Part shown: positions 38,634 through 49,717 of the stretch, piece after piece
How the letters are laid out: every line of letters begins with the position of its first letter
Position numbering within the stretch: the stretch's first letter is position 1
Assembly (NCBI GenBank): GCA_951394045.1
Contig: OX595985.1
Coordinates: forward strand, 1,798,001 to 1,862,000
Source of the DNA: Nitzschia sp. DOCU1
Lineage: Eukaryota > Bacillariophyta > Bacillariophyceae > Bacillariales > Bacillariaceae
Direction: 5' to 3'
Length of the DNA stretch: 64,000 nt
Translations under genes and position numbers: made by a program
Notes under the pieces: generated by a model
The model's input: only the letters and a program-made list of their open reading frames with translations
What the model was told of the DNA's origin: nothing
Database searches by the model: none

Positions 38634-41009
38634 ACTCTACTAGTAGTAGACGTGGTCACGCCCATCCGTACCTGGCATCTCCTCTTTCGCTCTTCTACCG
38701 CTCGGTAAAAAATGACCCACGACGGTCGACGGGGAGACATTTCATGCTTTGTGTAGTAGAGGCATCAAAATTGTCGAATTGAAAAAGCCCAGCACTGTAG
38801 GAAAAGAAGTCGAACCAATCGACCGAGGATGGCAGGCTTGCACTTTAGCATGCTGATGGAATCTCTCATATTAGCAGCACGTCCAACGAAGAAATCGTCG
38901 ATGGCGAGCAGCCAGAACATAAACAATTCGTGTTGTAGGTTTCCACTCAAAAAAGTTGTGATTGTCGTCCTTGTCCATCCTTCTTCTTCCTCCGGGTGGC
39001 GTCGTCGTGCGAGTAGTAATCACCAGCATCCCAGAACAACAAGAAGAAACCACAAGAAGAACAAAGAGGAAGTACTGGCGGCGCTTTCCGGTCGTAGCTT
39101 ACCAGAGAGATGATTGTAGATATATCCTCCCTAGTAGTCTACATAGAACTAGCTCTCCAACTTTGCTTCTTCTTGCCGCCGCGTCCTCGTCTTCTCGTGC
39201 GATTCTTCTTCTTGTTGTCCTCCTCGTCCCCTTCTTCTTGTTCTTGCTGGTGCCTACTCGTCGACGACCAGTAGTGAGTCGTCCAGAACGCAGTAGCAGC
39301 ACTGTGCGCAAGAAGATGTTGCCCAAATCTTGTCCTCCTTGTCTGGTGGTGGGCATCTATAGTATAGACGAGCGGCGTCGCTGCTGCTGTTAAAGCTGCC
39401 CCGTGTTGTTGTTGCTTCTTTGTCATTCTGGTCAAAAGGAGACCAAAAATGACGGTCACCCCAACAGCACTCGGGAGCGGCAGCACAGGAGGACGGCACG
39501 ACGAGGACAACAAGAAGTACTTGAAGAAGAAGCAAGAACCAGAATGCAACCACCAAGAAGTAGCAACAAGAGCGGCGCGTCCCATCGCCACAGATAAGCC
39601 GCAGTTGTTGGTGCACACCAGGAGCCCTTCTTGGTGGGTTATTCTGTACCAGAAGCATCCACTTCGTCCGAAGAATGGGGAGACGACCACACACGACAGG
39701 ACGGCACGACGAGGACAACAAGAAGTACTTGAAGCAGAAGCAAGAACCAGAATGCAACCACCAAGAAGTAGCAACAAGAGCGGCGCGACCCATCGCCACA
39801 GATAAGCCGCAGTTGTTGGTGCACACCAGGAGCCCTTCTTGGGTTATTCTGTACCAGAAGCATCCACTTCGTCCGAAGAATGGGGAGACGACCACACACG
39901 ACATGATCCTCGGGGGCAGCAAGAAGCAGAACCAGCCACCGCCCCAGCAGCATCACCACCATGTAGCGACACTCTCATCATCGTCGAGGAATAGCGATTA
40001 CGGCTCGGCTACTAGTAATAGTACTGTCGCAAAAAAACACAGAGGCAGTCCAACTAGCAACAAAAGACCCCGCGCGAGAACGTAGACGACCCCCCGTCAT
40101 CCTCTGTCGTGGCAGCAGCACTTTATGAACACCACCACCACCACCACCACCTTCTTCGCTTTTTACTACTACTACCTCCTCCTCTGCGGCAGTCGTCCTC
40201 CTTCTCATCCGTGCTTTCGCTCTCCTCCAGGAGTGCTGCTGTTCATCCTCTCCTAGTAACAAGCAACTGGGCAGAGACGGCAGCAGCACCACCCATATTC
40301 CTATGATAGCCCCCCTGCTCCCGGCAGCCACATGATTGATTGAGAGTCATGGGAATGAATCATCCACGGGATTGGCAACATCGTCATATCTCGTACTATC
40401 TGGTAGAACCAAATAGCCCCACCACAATTTCGTGATTCCGAAGGATGGATCTCCCAATAGTCGAATAGCCCTTGCTTGCGGAAATCGAAATTGAATGTGC
40501 CTCCAGGCATTCTTGCATTCTCAAAATTCTATGTGAGATGTGTCGCGAGAATGTTTCGGTTCTATGTAACACTGCATGAGGACATCGGTCAATAAGTAGA
40601 ACACTGCACAGACTTGGCTTATGTAAATTCTCAGTGATCCATTGAAAGCTCCGCGCTAATGCGCCTGCATGCTCCATTCCTCTTAGTCGAAGAAACAACA
40701 ACTGGCATGATGATAAAATGGAAAACATGCGGTAAATCGCTTGGAGACAGTATGATACTAGTATTTATTCATTGGTGGCAGGCAGTACGTTAGCTCCCAA
40801 ACAAGAATAGATCGCATACGAAATAGAGAATAGACCGATTAGTCGACTACTGGACTTCTTCGACAGCATTTGAGACGCCTGGCCGCTTGCGCGCATCGCG
40901 CCACAGCCATCAAAATCCCGAGAAGAAAAACGAACCGAGATGGATGACCCCCATCATCATATCCTTTGCATCTCCTACTACTTGTTTTCATCGCTGACGA
41001 CCACCTACC
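38634..41009. other. Long low-complexity intergenic region
   Basis: 2.4 kb. 38960-40330 is dominated by CTC/TTC, AAC/AAG and GTT-type triplet-rich DNA with a 208-bp tandem duplication (39490-39902). It yields overlapping ORFs on every strand (39139-39777, 39254-39922, 39449-39805, 39675-40085) that share the repeat in different phases and are not believable as genes. The composition resembles the 5' half of the HA-domain gene at 4510, so a decayed coding region is possible. 40330-41009 contains the promoter of the CS-SAP gene. Confidence 0.45.
39490..39902. repeat. 208-bp tandem duplication
   Basis: Unit 1 (39490-39697) and unit 2 (39698-39902) each begin AGGACGGCACGACGAGG and end near GACGACCACACACGAC. 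They differ by a few substitutions and a 3-bp deletion (TTGGTGGGTT against TTGGGTT). Confidence 0.9.
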
Positions 41010-42149
41010 ATGAAATACACTGCTAGAATCAACTTACTGTTTGTCATATCATGGTGGCTGATTTACTTGCAAGAGCCTCTCTACGCATTTTCGCCATTTT
41101 TACTCGGGCGCCCGTCGGCATCGTCGTCGTCTCGTCGTGAAATGAGTGGGGATGGAACTGCCAAGGGATACACTTGGCACGAGGAAGCCTTTGAAATCGA
41201 AGTGACTGTCAATGTTCCAAAAGAAACACGGGCCAAAGATATCGTCTTCAAGGCAACGCCCACGTCCATCGACCTCAAACTACTTCGACCACAGAATGAC
41301 GAAATTGTATTGTTGGATCCGAGCCGAAAACTCCGTGGCAAGATATCTCTGGAAGGAACGTATTGGGTCATTTCCGATCCAGAAGAGGGTGATACACACC
41401 GACAAGTGACTGTGACGATTGAAAAGCAGATTCGAACGCCCAAGGATGACTTTGATGTGATTGAATATGACTGGAAAGGCCTCTATTTTCAAGAAGACGA
41501 AGACGAGGTATCCTTTCGTCGATATGACGAACCCGAAAAGCTAGACGTTCGAGACTATGCGGCTAGTCTGGGAGTGGATATTGATAATATCAACATGTCC
41601 ATGGTAGATAAGAACATGTTCACATCGGGTTTGAATTTGACGCAGAGTTCTTTGGATAGTCTCAAGGACGCTGGATTGATGAAGGAAGTAACGAGGCAAA
41701 GTGATGGATCCGAATGGACGACTGATGAAGAAGGTTTTCGGGTTCCTTTTAATTCCATGGGTGGAAAATTGCCAAAGGAAGAAACGGCGACCAAACCTAC
41801 TATTCCGTTTTTGGACACCAACTCACCCTGGCATACAGCCGTCCCAGTTGACAAGAAAGAAGAATTCCTCCAGCAAAATAATATTACAGCGGCAACAACA
41901 ACAGACGACGGCGATAAGGCGCAGTCTGAAAAAGAAAAGAAGCGAAAAGAAAAGGCCAAGGAACTTCAGAAACAACGAGAACAGCAGGCGGTTGACCCCA
42001 TAGGGGCATTGACCGTGGCGCGTCTCAAGGAAATTTTAAAATCGCGGGGGCTCAAAGTCAGTGGCAACAAACAGGAACTACAAGATCGACTACGAGCTGA
42101 AGTGGGTTCCTTGTTGAAGAATCAAAATGATAATGCCGAAAAATCATAA
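41010..42149 (+). CDS. Plastid-targeted protein with CS (p23/NudC-like) and SAP domains
   Basis: 379 residues from the ATG at 41010. The signal peptide (INLLFVISWWLIYLQEPLYA) is followed by F-S-P-F, fitting the diatom bipartite plastid presequence in which Phe follows the signal cleavage site (ASAFAP-like). A CS domain spans about 53-135: YTWHEEAFEIEVTVNVPKETRAKDIVFKATPTSIDLKL, then LRGKISLEGTYWVI and the closing VTIEK. CS domains are Hsp90 co-chaperone beta sandwiches. A charged coiled region (EKEKKRKEKAKELQKQREQQ, about 305-325) precedes a SAP motif at about 333-367 (LTVARLKEILKSRGLKVSGNKQELQDRL), a helix-extended-helix usually binding DNA or RNA. The combination suggests a plastid nucleoid or chaperone factor; this is inference. 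Confidence 0.85.
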   Translation: MKYTARINLLFVISWWLIYLQEPLYAFSPFLLGRPSASSSSRREMSGDGTAKGYTWHEEAFEIEVTVNVPKETRAKDIVFKATPTSIDLKLLRPQNDEIVLLDPSRKLRGKISLEGTYWVISDPEEGDTHRQVTVTIEKQIRTPKDDFDVIEYDWKGLYFQEDEDEVSFRRYDEPEKLDVRDYAASLGVDIDNINMSMVDKNMFTSGLNLTQSSLDSLKDAGLMKEVTRQSDGSEWTTDEEGFRVPFNSMGGKLPKEETATKPTIPFLDTNSPWHTAVPVDKKEEFLQQNNITAATTTDDGDKAQSEKEKKRKEKAKELQKQREQQAVDPIGALTVARLKEILKSRGLKVSGNKQELQDRLRAEVGSLLKNQNDNAEKS

Positions 42150-42255
42150 ATCATGCAACGAGAGCTACTACTAGCCGCTAATGGCATGCCAAACACGGCT
42201 ACTAGATATCTCGAATTTCTGCTTGTCAAGTCTGAAATCGTATACCACAGCCACT

Positions 42256-45222
42256 TTAGGCATCCCACGCCACAATGTTTTTACTCCAAGGGCGAGGCAA
42301 CGCCTTGAGAATTTTCTCGTAATTGCTCTCGTCGGGAATGCTGAGACGTGCTGGGTCCAGCACCAACTTTCTGTAGAGCTCCAGCGTGCCCGCAGCCTTG
42401 ACCTGCGACAAGACGAATGAGTCCACTTGACCAAGAACTGTGCACTGCTGAAAAAGACTTTCGACCAATGTTTCGCGTTCCGTACCAAAAGGCATCAACT
42501 TGGCAATAGCCTTGAACACGGTTCCGAACGTAATGTTGTTGGGTCCGTCCTCACACAATGGTTCCCTTTGAATCTTCGAAAATGTTTCCAGTGCCACCTC
42601 CAATGCTTGTTGACAACCGGCCGTCTCTCCCGCATAATAGGCACAGCAATTTATGACGGATGAGTATGTAGTCACGTCGGGGCGGATCCGTGAATCTCCT
42701 TCTTTGCACTTGGCCTCTAACTTTTGCAAGATTTGCCGTGCTCGTTGGACCGAATCTGGAGCTCGACTACGTCCCCACGCTTTTATGAGAATGTTGTAGC
42801 AAACAATCGAATGAGCGAATCCCCGCTCCTCCAACGACATGGATTCCGTGTGGTCTAGAATTTCTTGGGCGCGCAAAGCGCCACCATTGGAAGCATGATT
42901 TGCCCATGCATTCAAAACACCACACAAGGTCACTTCGTCCGGCCGAACATAATCATCTCCGGCTCGATATTGGGCTTCCATCCAGCGAAAAATCTTTTCA
43001 GCCTGGGCAGCTGCATTTCGATCATCGCTCTTGGAATAGGCATTAATCAAGGCATTCAGCACAATTCGTGTGGGTCGATCATATCCTTGATCCAAGGCAT
43101 ACAACTTCATCATACGGTCCACAATAGCTTGTGCTCGAACGGCAGCTTGTCGTTTTGGCAGCTTGCGGCCATAGGCATCCATGACCGAGATGTAGCTTAT
43201 TTTGTTGGGTCGGACTCGAATATCGCCTGTCTCCGCATACTCATCTTCCATGTGCTTCAAGATTCTTTCCACTCGCTTCAATGCGACTTTGGAAGATCCA
43301 CGAGCCCACGCATTCATGACTGTTGTGTAGCAAACGACATTTGGTTTGACAGAGGACTTGCCCCTAGCATACCATTGTTCCATTTGATCCAAAACTCGTT
43401 GAGCTTGTTCTCCAGCGTCGGTTCGTCCACTATCCGCCCATGCTTTCAAGACCGCACCCCATGTCCGAACATTGGGAGCTACCGCATTCTCGCCCTCTTG
43501 TTGAGATCGCCGAATCATATCTTGCAACCATTCTTCCGCACGTCGGGCCCGAGCCTCGCGGCTTCCCGTTTTCAACGACGCCAAACTCATAATGACAGCA
43601 TTATAGGTTTCCACCGTGGGTGGGACGTGAATAATACCTTCCTCGGTCAACTGATACATGCGTTTCAAAACAGACTCCAACAAGGTTGCGGCATTGTCTG
43701 CCAAGGAATTTCCAATCGCTTTAATCGCTGTCGCATAAGTAATGGCATTGGGCTTGACATGATAACGATAGTCGTCACCATCATCGTCTCCACCAATATC
43801 CTTCTTACTCCCGTTTTTCTGCTCCTCCTCGTTTTTCGTATGAAATTGAGTGTATAAGTCTTCCATATCTTGTAAAATCGCCAAGGCTTGAGTATGAGCT
43901 TGCAATCGTTCTTCTCTGCTGAAGGCTTTGGCCCAACAATTCAAAATACTCGTATAGGCTACCATATCCGGTTGTACTCCCTGTACCTTCATTCGTGGAA
44001 GCAAAGCCATGGCCCGTGTGGCCAAGTCCCGTTGTCGACTTCGAGCGAAAGCACCAATCACACTTGTATACGTCAATACATTGGGACGAGGCAATAGAAC
44101 TGCTGATCCTGTTGCTGCTGCGTCTTCCATGTCTTTTAAGAGTTGTTCGACACGATCCATGGCATGTGTTACTTTTCCAACTCGACGACACCATGCCTCC
44201 AATACAATACTGTATAGTTTGGTACTAATAGGAATAGTACGTCGTCGGACTGGTGGTGGTGGTGGTGTTCGTCGGAGTCGTTGTTTGGAGAGCGTTTGTC
44301 TTGATGATTGTCTAATTCCTTTGGGAGAAACCAATACTTGTGAATCATTCCCCTTGTGATCTTCATCTTGGTACTCGTCCATTTCTTGTTGTTCTTCTTG
44401 TGCTTGTAATAATAGTAGTCGATCCAATAATTCTTGAGCCCGTTGTACATTTCGTCCACTCGGTGTTTCGTCTGCCACGGCATCCGCCCATTGTTGACAC
44501 GCCAAAAGATAACAAACTTCATTGGGTTGTAAATGTGGAGCTTGTTCCATATGATCCAATAACTCTTGTACCTTGAGCGCTGTAAATGACGTAGTCGTAG
44601 CACTCGATCGTTTCGTCAAGGACGAAAATGGCGATGGGTAGGAATTGTACTCTTGATCTCCACTTTCCTCTCCTACGAGCGAATGATCGTCCTTGTGAAT
44701 TCCCCCATAACACCAACCTTCCATGACAATGGTATATGAAGCCGAGTCTGGTCTCAAATTGGATTCTGGATTCGAGTGATACAAATCTTCCATAATTTCC
44801 AAAGCATCTTGTGCCTTTTGTGGATCCTCTTGTGCCAAATTATGCAAATCCATATTGAAAGACTGTATCGAATTTTCAAAGTCATAGTCTTGATAATCTT
44901 GATCGACGGATCGTTCCTGATTTTTGCGAGTCGATGACGACATTGTTTGAATTGCCAATCGTCTTACGTGGCCGTGAAACAAAGTGGGAGGTGGCCGCCG
45001 AGCGATGGTTCTAGTAGTAGTAGCAGGAACCAGGAAGGATTCCACCACCAGGCTCGAAGAAGAGAGTAGGGAAACACCCAAAACCCCCACGATGCCGCGT
45101 AAGGACCAACCACCGGATGCCGTGCTTGTAGGACAAGGACCACGGATAGATGCCGATCTCGGTCGTTTTCGTCGGCAGACGCCGCCGCCGTCAGGCCTCA
45201 TGATCGTTGTCGTCGTTGACAT
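42256..45222 (-). CDS. Pentatricopeptide repeat (PPR) protein, probably plastid-targeted
   Basis: 988 residues, intronless, from an ATG at 45220-45222 (a second in-frame ATG eight codons on is also possible). A hydrophobic segment (GIVGVLGVSLLSSSSLVVES) ends before FLVPA, again an aromatic residue after a signal-type cleavage site, implying plastid import. At least ten PPR units follow from about residue 125 to 920, with the typical V-x-T-Y-x-x-[VL]-[IM]-x-[AG]-[WYF] start: NVLTYTSVIGAFARS, DMVAYTSILNCWAKAF, NAITYATAIKAIG, NVVCYTTVMNAWARG, NKISYISVMDAYGRK, DEVTLCGVLNAWANH, DVTTYSSVINCCAYY. PPR proteins bind organelle RNA for processing, stability or translation. No DYW or SMR end domain is seen. 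Confidence 0.9.
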   Translation of the reverse strand: MSTTTTIMRPDGGGVCRRKRPRSASIRGPCPTSTASGGWSLRGIVGVLGVSLLSSSSLVVESFLVPATTTRTIARRPPPTLFHGHVRRLAIQTMSSSTRKNQERSVDQDYQDYDFENSIQSFNMDLHNLAQEDPQKAQDALEIMEDLYHSNPESNLRPDSASYTIVMEGWCYGGIHKDDHSLVGEESGDQEYNSYPSPFSSLTKRSSATTTSFTALKVQELLDHMEQAPHLQPNEVCYLLACQQWADAVADETPSGRNVQRAQELLDRLLLLQAQEEQQEMDEYQDEDHKGNDSQVLVSPKGIRQSSRQTLSKQRLRRTPPPPPVRRRTIPISTKLYSIVLEAWCRRVGKVTHAMDRVEQLLKDMEDAAATGSAVLLPRPNVLTYTSVIGAFARSRQRDLATRAMALLPRMKVQGVQPDMVAYTSILNCWAKAFSREERLQAHTQALAILQDMEDLYTQFHTKNEEEQKNGSKKDIGGDDDGDDYRYHVKPNAITYATAIKAIGNSLADNAATLLESVLKRMYQLTEEGIIHVPPTVETYNAVIMSLASLKTGSREARARRAEEWLQDMIRRSQQEGENAVAPNVRTWGAVLKAWADSGRTDAGEQAQRVLDQMEQWYARGKSSVKPNVVCYTTVMNAWARGSSKVALKRVERILKHMEDEYAETGDIRVRPNKISYISVMDAYGRKLPKRQAAVRAQAIVDRMMKLYALDQGYDRPTRIVLNALINAYSKSDDRNAAAQAEKIFRWMEAQYRAGDDYVRPDEVTLCGVLNAWANHASNGGALRAQEILDHTESMSLEERGFAHSIVCYNILIKAWGRSRAPDSVQRARQILQKLEAKCKEGDSRIRPDVTTYSSVINCCAYYAGETAGCQQALEVALETFSKIQREPLCEDGPNNITFGTVFKAIAKLMPFGTERETLVESLFQQCTVLGQVDSFVLSQVKAAGTLELYRKLVLDPARLSIPDESNYEKILKALPRPWSKNIVAWDA

Positions 45223-45585
45223 CGCTCACCCACAGGCCAGTTTACCACGCTAGCTAGCTTGTACAAGCAATAAGATTCCAAATCTGTTTGGGTGGGGCTG
45301 AGCCGTGATGATGGATGGTAACAAGTGTATTTGTCGTTTTCGATCGAACGAGAGGACGGTGTCGGTTGGAGGTTTGTCGAGTTTGTGATGGATCGGTATT
45401 GATGTAGTAAGAAGTACGTACGTGCGAGAAGGTGTGCCGGCGCGCTTTTTCGTCATAACGCTGGAGTCGAATGAATCCTTCGAATCCGTGCTGCCATCCC
45501 TCTTTTCTCTCCAATGGCGGAATAGAGTGGACAAAGGAAGACTACTAGTAGCCAAATTCCTTCTTTTTCTATTATTATGCGACAA
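45223..45585. other. Spacer between PPR and PRP22-type genes
   Basis: 363 bp between two minus-strand genes, holding the PPR promoter and the helicase terminator. Nothing else is seen. Confidence 0.4.
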
Positions 45586-48500
45586 TTATCCCTTTCGTTT
45601 GGATAGGCGCCAGGCGTCCTTTGGATTGAAACGATCAAACAGAGGCTCGATCTTTTCCTTTCGTTTCTGTTTGGTGAGCTTGTTGGGATCGGCGGGCTTG
45701 TAAAACGCTGGGGCGAGTTCGGTCAGCCACTTGGCATCAATCACCATGATATTTCGCATGTACTCTTTGGTGGTCAACACAAGTTCGTGATAAATCACAT
45801 ACTCCGGGTTCTTGTTGAAAACCGCCGAAGATGGATGAATGTACACGGGATTTTGGTCGACAAGAGTGCGGTAGCCTTCTTGGGGATCCTTTTTGGCAGC
45901 GTTCGTAAAGAATCCAGCCGTGATTGCTTTGCAAATAATCTTGTAGTTCTTTCCAGCACTAATCAACAAGAGACGGTAGCGGTCCATGATGGTTACCAAT
46001 TGCTTTCTCACATCCTGCGCTCGTCGCATGCTCCTAGCTTGAATGAAGTTTTCAAAACACCAAGGATTGCTGAATCGCGATGCTTCCCAGCCCTTGTAGA
46101 CGGTCAAGAGTGTCAAATGATCCCCTTCCGCTTGATGAAACTTAGCCTTGCGCATATCCGCTTGGGTCTGCTTGTCTTTGGGGCGATAGAACGGATTTTC
46201 CACACTTAACATGGCGGTAATCGTTAAGATCTCTTCCGAGCACCCTAGATCTACCGACAAGATGAGCATCTTGGACAAGTTGGGCTCCAATGGGAACTCG
46301 GCCATTTTACGGCCAAGTCGCGTCAAGAGGCCTTCGTCGTCCAAGGCTCCCAATGCGTGAAGCGATTCAAGTGCTCCCACCAAAGTGGCGACGGGCGGTG
46401 GATCCATAAAGTCAAACCCGAGCAAGTCATTGATACCCATAGCCTTGAGTTGTAATACAACATTGCCCAAGTTGGTACGCTGGATCTCAGGAATGTTTGT
46501 AGGAAGCATTTCCGTTTTGAAGGCATGCTCCGTGTACAAGCGGTAGCATTTTCCTGGTCCGGTTCGACCAGCTCGACCTGCGCGTTGACGGGCCGAGGCT
46601 TGACTAATCGGAGTCACCACCAAACTATCCATACCCAACTTGGGATTGAAAGCCTTTTGCTTGGAAAAGCCAGGATCAACCACGTAGTAGATTCCATCAA
46701 TTGTCAACGAAGCTTCGGCAATATTGGTAGCTACCACGCACTTGCGGGATCCGGCCGGTGCGGGTTCAAAGATGCGTGACTGCATTTCCGAGGGTAGCGC
46801 CGAATAAACTGGCAAGATGATGAGCTCTGGAGCCAAATCTCCCAAGGCCTGCATCCTCGTGTACAAGGTTTCACAACAAGTATCGATTTCTTCTTGACCT
46901 GTCAAAAATACCAGAATATCTCCCGCGGGTTCACTCAAGTGGATTTGCATGACCGTAATCATAGCGGCATCCAAATAGTCCGACTCTGGTTCCTTGGTGT
47001 AGAGAATCTCGACGGGAAACGTCCGACCAGGAATCGTAAAAATGGGCGACTGGAAAAAGTAGGTAGAAAACTTTTCCGCATCCAATGTAGCAGATGTTAC
47101 AATAATCTTCAAGTCGGGTCGGCGGCGGCATAAATCCTTGAGCAAACCAAACAAAACGTCCGTCGCCACAGTCCTTTCATGGGCCTCATCCAGCATTAGC
47201 GCAGCGTAGCGCTTTAAATCATTATCCGCCAAATATTCTCGCATAAGCATACCGTCTGTCATGTACTTGATGATAGTATCTTGACTTGTAACATCTTCGA
47301 ATCGAATAGAATAGCCTACTTGTTCCCCAAGCGCACAACCGAATTCTTCAGCGACGCGTTTGGCCACCGACACAGCGGCCACACGACGAGGCTGTGTACA
47401 GCCAATCATCGTTCCCTTTTTCTTGGTCAATCCCAATTCGACCATATACTGTGTCATTTGAGTCGTCTAATGATAAAAGGAAAGAGATACAAGTTAGATG
47501 TGCCTGCTCCTTTGCGTTGACGTGGTCATCCAATTGCAAGGTATGATTGACTTACTTTTCCACTTCCCGTTTCTCCAATTACCACCAGTATTTGATTGGT
47601 CGCTATGGCTTGGATAAGTTCTTTCTTGAGTCGATATATAGGCAACGACTCTCGTTGTTCCTTGAGACTCTTATTGCTAATGATACCGTAGCTGAGAGTC
47701 TTATTTTCCGCCTTTTGTTTCCACTCGGGCGCCCCATCCATGGCCGTTGACATTAAATTGATACTTCGCAATTCTTGAGCAAAATGTCGTTCACCAGCTT
47801 CTGGCATGGGATCTTCCCATGGCCGATTCAAGTCTTTTGGGATAGAATCAATCAACTGATTGGCTTGCGCTTGACGTAATTCTCTACGTTCCTTGGCCAT
47901 GTTGGCTTGTTGCATGGCGGCACGTTGCAAACTCCCATCGGGATTCTTGACAATTTTGATGGGTTCCAAAGCCGCCGCATTCCCACCCCGATGCAAGGAT
48001 TTTTTGGTTTGACCTCGTAAAAAGGCAGGTTCGACTTCAGCCAATTCGACTTCTGTCTCTTCTTCCGTTTCTTCGACGGCCAGCATTCCTAGATTGGGAT
48101 CATACGTGGGATATTGCTCGACTGGCAAGACACCACTACGAATCAATTGTTGGGCTTCATACAATTCATGTTCGGTCAAGGGTTGTTTGGTAGCAGCTCT
48201 GGCAGGTGCCGATGATGGATGATCCGCATCACTTTGTTGTTTGAGACGAGCCACATCCAAACCCGGATGGACAATAGCCGTCGAAGATTGTCCCCTATCT
48301 TGGGATGTAATTTCTTTGTTGTGATGAATATCGAGCGCAGCTCGATTGCGATGAGGCATGATATCTTGACCCGTGGATTGGTTCACGTCCTTGACACTAA
48401 CCACGATTTTTTGTGGCGTGACACTGAGAATCTTGACCCAAATCGATTGCCCTCGAGTGAAATCCCCCTTTTGATAGTTGGTGGGCAGTTGACTCTTGTA

Positions 48501-49238
48501 AGCAACACCTTCTCTTTGAAAGTCGACTAGCGAAACGACAATTCCAAAATCTAGCGTCTTCTCCACTCGACCTTTTGTAATTTGATAGGGTTCCAAAACT
48601 GCAGCAGGCTTGGATCGCTTGGATGCTGGCGGAGCATCGTCATTACTACTGGTCATCCAAGCGGGCAAGTTGGAAACTTTGCGCTTGCTGGATTCGTCCT
48701 TTTCTCGTTTTCGTTCGATATTGTGTTCATAAAAGTCCGACCCCAGTTCCACACTATGCGAAAGATTCGGTTTAGCGAGGCCAGGAAAGACTTGCTTCAA
48801 GACTTCATTGGGTTTACTGGACAAGGTCGAAGAGGATGACGCCCCTGCAGCCGCCTGCTTTAACTCTAGCTGTTTCTTTTGCTTCCATCGCTTGATACGA
48901 GGCGACTGTTCCTGGACCCATTCGATCAGTCGTTTGCACAAACTCAGGGGCAATTCAGGTGCTCCTTGTTGTTGCAATTGCGCCTTTAATTCTTGAGCTT
49001 GTCCAATCACTAAATCTTGCGACGTTTTAATTTGCACCTCCGTCAAGTGAATGATAAATTCCGTCAAGGTTTTATCGGTCAAACCCTGCAAGTGAGGACT
49101 CAGGGCTTCCGTCACGCGACTCGTCAGGGCCATGTCTTCCATGCGTTCGACCGGAGTCAGCGGGGCTGCCTTTTTCTTTTTCTTCTTGCTACCGGCAGCA
49201 TCATTCCTCGTATCGTCCTGAGTATTCGTTTTTGCCAT
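45586..49238 (-). CDS. PRP22: DEAH-box pre-mRNA splicing helicase, PRP22/DHX8 type, two exons
   Basis: Exon 1 is 49238-47556, exon 2 47466-45586; the intron (GTAAGT...TTAG, 89 bp) interrupts the Walker A motif between GETGSGK and TTQ. The product has 1187 residues. Order: basic N-terminus (KKKKKK), helical region, S1 RNA-binding domain at about 216-290 ([15 protein letters not shown]...GQSIWVKI), then the motor with GETGSGKTT (555-563), [16 protein letters not shown] ([10 protein letters not shown]), SAT ([11 protein letters not shown]) and [12 protein letters not shown], followed by the HA2 and OB-fold regions ([23 protein letters not shown]). An S1 domain ahead of a DEAH motor is diagnostic of PRP22, which releases spliced mRNA from the spliceosome. 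Acts in the nucleus. Everything needed for ATP-driven translocation is present. Confidence 0.95.
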
Positions 49239-49717
49239 GATTTAACAACACCAACTAGTTATGAATGATGAAGCGTAGTTGCTTTTCTCGTGTCATACTT
49301 TCGCCACTGTCCAAACGCAAGCATCACGATGCTGGAGAGTCTCTAATAGATGTGATGAGTGGCCGGGATTTCAATCGTCCAAGTCAAACCACGGCTGTTC
49401 CGTCCGTCCTCCCATCGATCCCGACAAACGCGCAAAATGGCGTCGAAGCAAGGGCTCGGAAGAGTCCAATTGATGACGTCACAGTCAAGTAGCGGCAACG
49501 GCAAAAAATAAAACGGGATCGCAAGATTTATGAAGTCGTCCGAGTCGATACCACGTCGGAGGGAATTTTGTTGTTGCGTCAGCCCCACTTGGTGCGTTGC
49601 CATTGCCTTTGACGATGATCTTTATTCTTCAACACGCTCGATTTGCATATGGAGATTGTTGGGATTGTCAAAGAGCCTCCACGAGACAATTAATTGCTGC
49701 CAAAAAGAAGTAATACC
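49239..49717. promoter_or_regulatory. Bidirectional promoter region
   Basis: 479 bp between divergent PRP22 (-) and the ABC1-type kinase (+); both promoters must be here. GATGACGTCACAG at about 49470-49482 is a perfect CRE-like TGACGTCA site. Confidence 0.5.

Noticed and set aside
39254..39922. 222-residue reverse frame with an internal repeat
   Set aside because: Created by the 208-bp tandem duplication; competing frames on both strands are equally open and none resembles a protein.
42865..43857. 330-residue open frame antisense to the PPR gene
   Set aside because: It mirrors the repeat structure of the PPR gene and has no recognisable domain; the sense strand has clear PPR motifs.
49492..49603. 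Small frames in the bidirectional promoter region
   Set aside because: Short, overlapping on both strands, no signal or domain.
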